DNA from: Nanoperiomorbus sp963544155
Lineage (GTDB): Bacteria; Patescibacteriota; Saccharimonadia; Saccharimonadales; Saccharimonadaceae
Length of the DNA: 64,000 bases
NCBI GenBank assembly: GCA_963544155.1
Contig: CAUUDW010000002.1
Span: forward strand, 29,080 to 93,079
Direction of reading: 5' to 3'
Part shown: positions 43,611 to 50,412 of the stretch, piece after piece
How the letters are laid out: the number at the start of each line of letters is the position of its first letter
How positions within the stretch are numbered: position 1 is the first letter of the stretch
The notes under the pieces: generated by a model
What the model saw: only the letters and a program-made list of their open reading frames with translations
The model's database searches: none
Told to the model about the DNA's origin: nothing
Position numbers and translations under genes: made by a program

Positions 43611-45098
43611 ATGATATATGTACTGATCGCCCTAGTGGCGTTTGCTATTGGTGGCGGAGTGGCTCTGGCTGTCGCTAAGTCTCGTAACGCCAAGGCGGAG
43701 ACGACTGTTGATCAGATGATTGCCGATGCTAAGAACAAGGCTAGTGAAATCATCCTTAATGCCAGTCGTTCAGCCAAGAAAGAAGCTGACGATATTCGTC
43801 GTGAGGTGAAGAAGGCTGAAGACAAGGTGGCGGAGCGAGAGCACTCGTTGATCAATAAGATTAGTGAGCTGGACACCAGGTCGGAGAAGCTACGCCAGAG
43901 TGAGCAGGAGATAGAGGATTTGAAGGGTGAGATCATCCGGATCAAAGAGCAGGCTCATTCCAAGCTGGAGAAGATCGCCGGGCTCACCAAGAAACAAGCG
44001 GCTGAGAAACTGATGAAAGCAACTGAGAAAGAGACCAAGGGTGACCTGGTCGAGCTGGTCGATAAGCTACAGCGAGATGCTGAGAGCGATGCCGAACAGC
44101 GGGCTGAGATGATCATCGTGACAGCGATGGAGCGCCTCGCCTCTGATGTAACAGCAGAGCGGACTATCACGGCGATTGAGCTGCCTGACGATGAGATGAA
44201 AGGGCGTATCATCGGTAAAGAGGGGCGCAATATCCAGGCTCTACAACGAGCTACCGGGGTGGATATCTTGGTCGACGATACACCGGGCATGGTGGTATTA
44301 AGCTCGTTTGACCCGGTGCGACGCCAGATTGCTCGCCTGTCACTAGAGATGCTGATGAAAGACGGCCGGATTCACCCGGCTCGGATTGAGGAGGTGGTAG
44401 CCAAGGCGGAGCGCCAGATCGATAAAGAAGTTCAAAGAGCCGGCGAGGATGCTGCTCGGGAAGCCGGTGTAGTCGGTATCCCGACAGAGATGGTGCATTT
44501 ACTGGGCGAGCTGAAGTTTCGTACTAGCTATGGGCAGAATGTTCTCAAGCACTCCATCGAGATGGCTCAGCTGGCCGGGATGATCGCCGAGGAGATCGGC
44601 GCCGATGTGCGCATCAGTAAGACGGCTGCTTTGCTTCACGATGTGGGTAAGGCGGTAACCCACCGGATAGAGGGTAAACACCACCATATCGGGGCAGCAC
44701 TGGCTCGTAAATACGGTATGGACGAGCGGATCGCTCATGCTATAGAGGCACACCATGACGATATCGAGGCGACTACGCCGGAGGCAATTATCGTTCGGGT
44801 CTGTGACGCTATGTCAGGTGCCAGGCCGGGGGCTCGCAATGTCAGCTCAGAGAACTTTGCCGAGCGGATGAAAGATCTGGAGAATATCGCTACATCATTT
44901 GATGGTATCGATAAAGCCTACGCCATTTCAGCCGGCCGGGAGATCAGGGTGATGGTCAGCCCTGAGAAGATTGATGATCTGTCGTCGGTCAAGCTAGCCC
45001 GAGATATCGCTAATAAGATTGAATCAACCATGCAGTATCCGGGTACGATCAAGGTTAACGTTATCCGAGAGACCAGAGCGATAGAGTACGCTAAGTAG
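43611..45098 (+). CDS. rny: Ribonuclease Y
   Basis: Membrane-anchored endoribonuclease that starts mRNA decay. 495 residues: an N-terminal membrane helix (MIYVLIALVAFAIGGGVALAV), a long coiled coil (~25-165), a KH domain with GRIIGKEGRNIQALQRATGVD (~198-218), and an HD domain with AALLHDVGKAVTHRIEGKHHHIGA (~338-361) containing the HD metal pair. The ribosome-binding site AAAGGAAG supports the start. Confidence 0.96.
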   Translation: MIYVLIALVAFAIGGGVALAVAKSRNAKAETTVDQMIADAKNKASEIILNASRSAKKEADDIRREVKKAEDKVAEREHSLINKISELDTRSEKLRQSEQEIEDLKGEIIRIKEQAHSKLEKIAGLTKKQAAEKLMKATEKETKGDLVELVDKLQRDAESDAEQRAEMIIVTAMERLASDVTAERTITAIELPDDEMKGRIIGKEGRNIQALQRATGVDILVDDTPGMVVLSSFDPVRRQIARLSLEMLMKDGRIHPARIEEVVAKAERQIDKEVQRAGEDAAREAGVVGIPTEMVHLLGELKFRTSYGQNVLKHSIEMAQLAGMIAEEIGADVRISKTAALLHDVGKAVTHRIEGKHHHIGAALARKYGMDERIAHAIEAHHDDIEATTPEAIIVRVCDAMSGARPGARNVSSENFAERMKDLENIATSFDGIDKAYAISAGREIRVMVSPEKIDDLSSVKLARDIANKIESTMQYPGTIKVNVIRETRAIEYAK

Positions 45099-45127
45099 AG
45101 CAGTGGTCTCCTCGTTACACATTATTG

Positions 45128-45143
45128 CAAAAATGCATTTTTG
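45128..45143. repeat. 16-bp perfect palindrome upstream of the AAA_14 ATPase gene
   Basis: CAAAAATG/CATTTTTG with flanking TTACAC (45115-45120) and GTGTAA (45143-45148). It lies just upstream of the promoter and could be an operator. The GC-poor arms and lack of a T-run argue against a simple terminator for rny, though that is possible. Confidence 0.5.
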
Positions 45144-45152
45144 TGTAATGAG

Positions 45153-45161
45153 TGCTATAAT
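45153..45161 (+). promoter_or_regulatory. Extended -10 element (TGCTATAAT) for the AAA_14 ATPase gene
   Basis: Perfect TATAAT with upstream TGC, 17 nt before the ATG at 45179. Confidence 0.55.
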
Positions 45162-45178
45162 AGAGCAAAGGATAAACC

Positions 45179-46369
45179 ATGGTAAGGATTAGGCGTAAAT
45201 ATCTTGACGATATTATCCGTACGATAGGTACGGAGGATATCAAGGTCATTACCGGGGTGAGGCGGAGCGGTAAATCATTTCTTCTGGACGACTTCAAAAA
45301 GTACGTGATAGAAAATATCAAAGATGCTAACATCATCAGCTTTGACCTTTCCTCTCTGAAATACGAAGAATTGCGTGAGTATCACGCCCTGAATGATTAT
45401 GTAGAGAAACACTATGTCAATAATAAGAGAAACTTTCTTTTTATCGACGAAGTACAGATGTGTAAGGGTTTTGAACTGGCGCTAAATAGCCTTCATGCTT
45501 CCCGTAAATATGATATCTATATCACGGGCTCTAACGCCTTTCTCGCCGGGAGTGACCTGGCGACGCTCTTTGTGGGGCGAACGTACACTATAGAAGTTTA
45601 TCCATTTTCTTTCGCCGAGTTCATGAGATACTTTGATTATCAAGACAGATATGAAGCCTTTGACAAATATGTCCGGGAAGGTGGGATGTCGGGCTCTTAT
45701 GAGTATCAGACTCTTGAAGATAAATACGGCTATCTACGTGAGACTTATGATACGCTGATCGTGCGTGATATCGAAGAAAAACACGGAGTGAAAAATGTCG
45801 CAGTCATGGACAGGTTGTCTGACTTCCTGATGGATAATGCTTCTAAGCCAACCTCTACTCGTAATATCGCCAACACTCTGATCTCTAGTAAAATTGAGGC
45901 ATCGAACAAGACGATTACTGAGTATGTGAAGTACCTTTGCGAGGCTTATGCTTTCTATAAGGTGCGACGCTACGATATCAAGGGTAAACGATATCTTACC
46001 TCTACCGATAAATATTATCTTTCAGACCACGCTTTTCGCTATGCGAAACTGGGGACAAAAGTAGCTAACTTCGGCGATACATATGAGAATATCGTAGCTA
46101 TCGAATTGATGCGTAGAGGCTATGAGGTATACGTCGGAGCGATGCGGAATAGCGAGATTGATTTTGTAGCAATTAAGGACGGCGAAAAGCTGTATATCCA
46201 AGTCTCTTACTTGATTATTGAGCGGGAAACTATGGAGCGTGAGGTTGCTCCTCTTATCAATATCCCCGGCGGCTATCAGAAGTTGCTTATTGCCGGTACG
46301 AGGCAGTCGGAAATGCAGTATGAGGGTATCCGTATCGTCGATATTGCCGACTGGCTACTGGAGAGATAG
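45179..46369 (+). CDS. AAA_14/DUF4143 family ATPase
   Basis: 396 residues. Walker A is TGVRRSGKSFLL near 25-36. Walker B is FLFIDEVQMCKGFE near 96-109. The sensor strand DIYITGSNAFL is near 118. The second half contains a winged-helix-like part and the DUF4143 nuclease-like domain (VGAMRNSEIDFVAIKDGEKLYIQVSY, with the D-x-V...Q pattern of restriction-type folds). Such ATPases are widespread in host-associated and CPR genomes, often as mobile accessory genes; their role is not established. A related gene is at 54020-55288. Confidence 0.88.
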   Translation: MVRIRRKYLDDIIRTIGTEDIKVITGVRRSGKSFLLDDFKKYVIENIKDANIISFDLSSLKYEELREYHALNDYVEKHYVNNKRNFLFIDEVQMCKGFELALNSLHASRKYDIYITGSNAFLAGSDLATLFVGRTYTIEVYPFSFAEFMRYFDYQDRYEAFDKYVREGGMSGSYEYQTLEDKYGYLRETYDTLIVRDIEEKHGVKNVAVMDRLSDFLMDNASKPTSTRNIANTLISSKIEASNKTITEYVKYLCEAYAFYKVRRYDIKGKRYLTSTDKYYLSDHAFRYAKLGTKVANFGDTYENIVAIELMRRGYEVYVGAMRNSEIDFVAIKDGEKLYIQVSYLIIERETMEREVAPLINIPGGYQKLLIAGTRQSEMQYEGIRIVDIADWLLER

Positions 46370-46447
46370 CTAGGCTGTGAGATACTGGAGTACTATATTG
46401 ATAGCTGAAGCATTTTATGATGAAGTTTGGAAATAATGCTTGCTAAT

Positions 46448-46822
46448 CTAGCTAGGCGGAATTACTGTTGAGCTGGATGAAGTACCGATAGAAGGTGGAC
46501 GATTAATACAGACTAAGAAGTAGATCCGGCCATCAGGGCCGGTGTATCTAGTGCCGTCGGCTATCATTTGATCGGTTACACCGGCGCCGTCTAAGCGAAA
46601 CCAGCCGGTGCTGTCTCGTCCATCAGTCAATCTCATGATGATGTCGTCGGCGGTGTACGGCTCGGCTATTCCGCCGTCGAATAATACAGCCTCGGTGGGA
46701 TGCTTAGTGCCATTATTAATTCTAAGCAGGGCGAAATTAAGTCGATCATAAGAAAACGAGTTGAGTTTGACGACGTTAATCGTACCGGGGAGATACTTCT
46801 TAATGATGTCAAGATATTCCAC
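46448..46822 (-). CDS. Hypothetical protein, GTG start
   Basis: 124 residues, not recognised. Starts with GTG 6 nt after a perfect TATAAT (46834-46829), so the transcript is probably leaderless. The sequence is a mixed alpha/beta small domain (INVVKLNSFSYDRLNFALLRI, GRIYFLVCINRPP) followed by a Ser/Thr-rich tail. No membrane segment. It lies divergent from the tRNA pair. Confidence 0.55.
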   Translation of the reverse strand: MEYLDIIKKYLPGTINVVKLNSFSYDRLNFALLRINNGTKHPTEAVLFDGGIAEPYTADDIIMRLTDGRDSTGWFRLDGAGVTDQMIADGTRYTGPDGRIYFLVCINRPPSIGTSSSSTVIPPS

Positions 46823-46828
46823 TCTATA

Positions 46829-46834
46829 ATTATA
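46829..46834 (-). promoter_or_regulatory. -10 box (TATAAT) for the GTG-start gene
   Basis: It ends 6 nt before the GTG at 46822 on the minus strand. Confidence 0.4.
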
Positions 46835-46851
46835 TGGCTAGCACCCTGCAT

Positions 46852-46879
46852 TTGCCATATTACAGATATCTGATATACT
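46852..46879 (+). promoter_or_regulatory. Promoter of the tRNA pair (TTGCCA - N16 - TATACT)
   Basis: A near-consensus -35 and an extended -10 (TGATATACT) lie 17 nt before the first mature tRNA base. Confidence 0.6.
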
Positions 46880-46896
46880 ACTTAACGTATTTGTCC

Positions 46897-46973
46897 GGCA
46901 CCGTAGCTCAGCTGGTCAGAGCGTGGGACTCATAAGCCCGAGGTCACTGGTTCGAGCCCAGTCGGTGCTACCA
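46897..46973 (+). tRNA. tRNA with CAT anticodon, elongator type (Met, or Ile2 after lysidine modification)
   Basis: 77 nt with encoded CCA. The acceptor stem GGCACCG/CGGTGCT has a G1:U72 wobble. D stem GCTC/GAGC has C11:G24. The anticodon loop is CTCATAA. T arm ACTGG-TTCGAGC-CCAGT is perfect. The anticodon stem TGGGA/GCCCG has an A31/G39 mismatch. It is not the initiator. Whether it is elongator Met or the TilS substrate tRNA-Ile(CAU) cannot be settled by eye. Confidence 0.9.
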
Positions 46974-46992
46974 AGTGGACTATACAATTGAT

Positions 46993-47070
46993 CGCGGGGT
47001 GGAGCAGTCTGGTCAGCTCGCTTGGCTCATAACCAAGAGGTCGTTGGTTCAAATCCAACCCCCGCCACCA
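46993..47070 (+). tRNA. Initiator tRNA-fMet (CAT)
   Basis: 78 nt with encoded CCA. It has initiator features: first acceptor pair unpaired (C1/C72, where most bacteria have C1/A72) and A11:U24 in the D stem GAGC/GCTC. The anticodon loop is CTCATAA and T arm is GTTGG-TTCAAAT-CCAAC. The anticodon stem CTTGG/CCAAG has two, not three, terminal G:C pairs. Confidence 0.92.
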
Positions 47071-47082
47071 AGGAATAATTTA

Positions 47083-47104
47083 GCCCTCCTAGCGGAGGGC
47101 TTTT
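47083..47104 (+). terminator. Intrinsic terminator after the tRNA pair
   Basis: GCCCTCC (47083-47089) and GGAGGGC (47094-47100) with a 4-nt loop, followed by TTTT. Confidence 0.85.
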
Positions 47105-47126
47105 ATCTTACCTATCGTCTGTGATA

Positions 47127-47264
47127 TCAATCTACCAGCTCGACAGTGGCGAGCTGAGCTAACTTCTTCTGAATAAAGCTGGTTAGCTCGGCGCTACTGC
47201 GCTGTCGATTCCAGCTATAGCTCCCTGTTTGGTTGGGAGCGCTTGGTTGATTCATTTTCTTCAT
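47127..47264 (-). CDS. Small basic/polar protein (45 residues), unknown function
   Basis: The open frame extends upstream, but the start at 47264 (MKKMNQPSAPNQTGSYSW) has an AAAGGA ribosome-binding site 7 nt upstream and a consensus promoter behind it, so I consider it a real small gene. Its C-terminal half (SSAELTSFIQKKLAQLATVELVD) is likely helical. No signal peptide or membrane helix. Confidence 0.6.
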   Translation of the reverse strand: MKKMNQPSAPNQTGSYSWNRQRSSAELTSFIQKKLAQLATVELVD

Positions 47265-47308
47265 CAGATGTCCTTTTATTAGATTGTTTATTTGTTGCAA
47301 CTGCCAAG

Positions 47309-47337
47309 ATAATAGCAAACATAAGCTATATTGTCAA
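47309..47337 (-). promoter_or_regulatory. Consensus promoter TTGACA - N17 - TATTAT
   Basis: On the minus strand, TTGACA at 47337-47332 and TATTAT at 47314-47309 are separated by exactly 17 nt. It is the best sigma70-type promoter in this part of the window and drives the 45-residue gene with a leader of about 40 nt. Confidence 0.75.
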
Positions 47338-47372
47338 GTACTAGACCATGTAGTATCGATAATGCAATATAG

Positions 47373-47378
47373 TAAAAT
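47373..47378 (+). promoter_or_regulatory. -10 box (TAAAAT) for tilS
   Basis: It ends 6 nt before the ATG at 47385. The string TAAAATACAG before the start is shared with yidC. Confidence 0.45.
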
Positions 47379-47384
47379 ACAGCT

Positions 47385-48302
47385 ATGACTAAGTATCTCC
47401 TGGCTGTGTCGGGTGGAGTAGACTCAATGGTACTGCTAGACATGGTGGCGACAAATTACCATGGCTTCCGGGGAAAATATCTTAGCGGAGCGCAATTTCC
47501 AGCGGACTTCATAGTGGCGCATTATGACCATGGTATCAGGGGAAAGGTATCTGCCGAGGATGCCGAGTTTGTCCGGCAGCAGTGCCGTAACTACGGGGTG
47601 GCAGTGCGATGTGGTTACGGTAAGTTGGCTGCTGCTACCGGTGAGGCAGTGGCTCGTCAGTATCGTTATGATTTCTTTCGGCGGGTGGCGGAGGCGATAG
47701 CGAGAGATGATCCGGTTTACTTGGTAACAGCGCATCATCAGGATGATTTACTTGAGACCATCGCTCTTAACATAGTGCGAGGGACGGGCTGGCGGGGACT
47801 AGCGCCGATGAACCAGCCACGGGTACTCCGACCACTCCTTGATATAGCTAAAGCAGAGTTAGTTAGCTATGCCATAGAGCATGGTCTAGCCTGGCGAGAA
47901 GATCAGACTAATGACAGCCCGAGATACCTGCGCAATCGTCTCCGGGCTTTGCTGGCTAGTCGGTCGCCGTCCAACAAAGCGGAGCTAATCCGGCTATATG
48001 AGAGACAGAAGCATTTGCGCCGGCAGATTGAGCGAGAGTTAGAACATTACTGTGCTCGGCATATTGCTAGAGATAAGCAAGGTCAGCTAGTGTTGCGCCG
48101 TTATGATCTGATCATGCTGCCTAGTCAAGTGGCGATAGAACTACTTCGCTATGTAACTGACGGATATCTGACTTCACCCCAGCTACAGCAACTCTTACTC
48201 TTCGCTAAGGTCGGCAGGCCCGGTAAACAAATGCTCTGGAAGCGAGTTGGAGTGCGGCTGAGTGTACACGATTTGTCGTTTACAAACGACAAAACTAATT
48301 AA
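47385..48302 (+). CDS. tilS: tRNA(Ile)-lysidine synthase
   Basis: ATP-dependent enzyme that converts C34 of tRNA-Ile(CAU) to lysidine. 305 residues. The PP-loop is LAVSGGVDSMVLLDM at residues 6-20. The H-x-D motif VAHYDHGIRGK is near 46-56 and TAHHQDDLLETIALNI near 118-133. It ends soon after the core domain, so the C-terminal substrate-binding domains of longer TilS forms are largely missing. Located just after two CAT-anticodon tRNAs. Leaderless-type promoter. Confidence 0.93.
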   Translation: MTKYLLAVSGGVDSMVLLDMVATNYHGFRGKYLSGAQFPADFIVAHYDHGIRGKVSAEDAEFVRQQCRNYGVAVRCGYGKLAAATGEAVARQYRYDFFRRVAEAIARDDPVYLVTAHHQDDLLETIALNIVRGTGWRGLAPMNQPRVLRPLLDIAKAELVSYAIEHGLAWREDQTNDSPRYLRNRLRALLASRSPSNKAELIRLYERQKHLRRQIERELEHYCARHIARDKQGQLVLRRYDLIMLPSQVAIELLRYVTDGYLTSPQLQQLLLFAKVGRPGKQMLWKRVGVRLSVHDLSFTNDKTN

Positions 48303-48335
48303 AAAGGTCACATCGTAAGCGGAAGTGACCTTTTT
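48301..48335 (+). terminator. Intrinsic terminator after tilS
   Basis: AAAAAGGTCAC (48301-48311) and GTGACCTTTTT (48325-48335) form an 11-bp stem with a 13-nt loop, ending in T5. It can work in both directions. Confidence 0.85.
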
Positions 48336-48487
48336 AACTCGTGGCCTTTTCAGGTATTAATTTGCGCTACAGAAGAGTCTTCCGGGGAAGTCAGAACATG
48401 AAACACTTATAGCCCCTTACCGCTGATCCGTAATGTCCGCCGTAGCCCGATCCGTGATATGCGAGAAGAGTAGCCTGTCTCGTAATA

Positions 48488-48496
48488 TGCTAGAAT
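48488..48496 (+). promoter_or_regulatory. Extended -10 element (TGCTAGAAT) for ftsH
   Basis: The hexamer ends 7 nt before the ATG at 48504 (leaderless arrangement). Confidence 0.5.
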
Positions 48497-48503
48497 ATAC
48501 AGC

Positions 48504-50402
48504 ATGAAACCAGATAACAATACTCCGCCGAGGCGCCCTGCCTCGTCGAATCGCAACAAGTCGGGTCATAGCCCGAAGAACTTGGTTTTCTACGCTGTTT
48601 TGATTATCTTTGCTGTGGCAATCTTTGGTCTGATCAAGCGAGAGGGACAGTCAGCTGAGATATCTTTCTCTGAGCTGGTGAATCAAGTTAATCAGGGTAA
48701 GGTCGCTAAGATCGTCGAATCAGGGTCGAATCTGTCAGTCTACATGAAGAATAGTCAGGGTCAGGCAGAACAGTCACCCTCTAAGGTGTCTCGGATTCCT
48801 TCGGGGGCAAGCGCATCTGAGCAGGGGCTAAAGCTCAATAAGACCAAGTATGTGGTCGTCCCGCCGGATAATACCAGTGACATTATCTGGAATATTGCTT
48901 CGATAGTCGTGCCTGTCCTGTTGATGCTCCTGCTGTTTGCCTGGATGATGCGTCAGGCCGGGGCGCAGAATAATCAGTCGCTTAGCTTTGGTAAAAGTAA
49001 GGCGAAGCTCTACGGTATGGACCGCACCAAGACCAAGTTTTCCGAGATTGCCGGTAATGACAATGCTAAGCAAGACTTAGCTGAGGTGGTCGACTTCTTG
49101 CGTCACCCCAGGAAGTTCCTCGGTCTCGGCGCCAAGATCCCTAAAGGAGTCTTACTGGTTGGCCCACCGGGGACGGGTAAGACGATGATGGCTCGAGCGG
49201 TGGCCGGCGAAGCAGGCGTACCCTTCTTTAGCATCTCCGGTTCAGAGTTTGTCGAGATGTTCGTCGGTGTCGGGGCGAGTCGGGTGCGTGATCTCTTCGA
49301 CAAGGCGAAGAAGAATGCACCGTGTATCATCTTTATCGACGAGATTGATGCTGTAGGTCGTCGTCGTGGTAGCGGTATGGGCGGTGGTCATGACGAACGG
49401 GAGCAGACCCTGAACCAAATCTTAGTGGAGATGGACGGCTTTGAGAAAGATCAAAATGTCATCGTTCTAGCGGCAACTAACCGAGCTGACGTACTGGACC
49501 CGGCTTTACTACGCCCGGGTCGGTTTGACCGACGGGTAAATATCACCTTGCCGGAGCGTCAAGATCGCTTAGCTATCCTGAAAGTACACTTCAGAGAGAA
49601 GCCGACTAACGCTGATGTCGACTTAAACGCCTTAGCAGCTAAGACGGCCGGTATGTCGGGAGCAGACCTAGCTAATATTGCTAACGAAGCGGCTATTCGG
49701 GCAGCTCGCTTGGACAAGAAAGAGGTAGATAATTCCGATGTCACTGAAGCATTAGAGAAAGTAGCGATCGGTCCGGAGAGGCGCAGTAATATCATGCGTG
49801 AGAAGGATAAGATCATGACGGCCTATCATGAGGGTGGGCACGCTCTAGTGGCGCAGGTACTACCGGATAGCGACAACGTTCATAAGGTGACCATCATTCC
49901 TAGGGGTGCTACCGGTGGCGTCACTTGGACGATTCCTGAGCATGATCGACCCTACACCAGCATGTCAGAGTATAAAGATGAGTTGGCACGGGCGATGGGT
50001 GGTCGGATCGCCGAGGAGGTTATCTACGGTCGGGATCATGTCACTAGTGGTGCCAGCTCAGACTTGCGTCATGCTACGGCGATTGCCCGAGATATGGTGA
50101 TTGAGCAGGGTATGGGTAAGCGACTGAGTGACCAATCTTTCCACGAAGATGAGGGCGGACTCATGATGGATCGGATTACCCGGGAGAAGCCCTACTCGGA
50201 TAAAACCGCCGAGGAGATTGATCAGGAGATTCGTGACCTGATAGAGGAAGCGACCAGGCGAGCCCGGGATATCATCAAGACGAATCGAGCTCTGCTGGAG
50301 AAACTGAAAGATGCTCTCCTAGAGCATGAGACACTTGATGCTGATGAAGTAGCGGCAATCTTAGACGGTATGGTCTTACCGGAAACGGCGAAACTATACT
50401 AA
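48504..50402 (+). CDS. ftsH: ATP-dependent zinc metalloprotease FtsH
   Basis: Membrane-bound AAA+ protease that degrades misfolded or regulatory membrane proteins. 632 residues. Two membrane helices (~28-46 and ~130-150) flank an outer domain. Walker A is GPPGTGKTMMARAVAGEAG (~217-235), followed by FIDEIDAVGRRRG and the SRH arginine region RPGRFDR. The zinc site is HEGGH near 437-441. It probably leads the ftsH-murJ-lepA operon. Confidence 0.97.
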   Translation: MKPDNNTPPRRPASSNRNKSGHSPKNLVFYAVLIIFAVAIFGLIKREGQSAEISFSELVNQVNQGKVAKIVESGSNLSVYMKNSQGQAEQSPSKVSRIPSGASASEQGLKLNKTKYVVVPPDNTSDIIWNIASIVVPVLLMLLLFAWMMRQAGAQNNQSLSFGKSKAKLYGMDRTKTKFSEIAGNDNAKQDLAEVVDFLRHPRKFLGLGAKIPKGVLLVGPPGTGKTMMARAVAGEAGVPFFSISGSEFVEMFVGVGASRVRDLFDKAKKNAPCIIFIDEIDAVGRRRGSGMGGGHDEREQTLNQILVEMDGFEKDQNVIVLAATNRADVLDPALLRPGRFDRRVNITLPERQDRLAILKVHFREKPTNADVDLNALAAKTAGMSGADLANIANEAAIRAARLDKKEVDNSDVTEALEKVAIGPERRSNIMREKDKIMTAYHEGGHALVAQVLPDSDNVHKVTIIPRGATGGVTWTIPEHDRPYTSMSEYKDELARAMGGRIAEEVIYGRDHVTSGASSDLRHATAIARDMVIEQGMGKRLSDQSFHEDEGGLMMDRITREKPYSDKTAEEIDQEIRDLIEEATRRARDIIKTNRALLEKLKDALLEHETLDADEVAAILDGMVLPETAKLY

Positions 50403-50412
50403 GAGGGGCGAC

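Noticed and set aside
43561..43611. SRP/4.5S RNA because of a GGAAAGGAAGCA string before rny
   Set aside because: Only the short string resembles the SRP loop; the required helix 8 pairing is missing and the string works as a ribosome-binding site.
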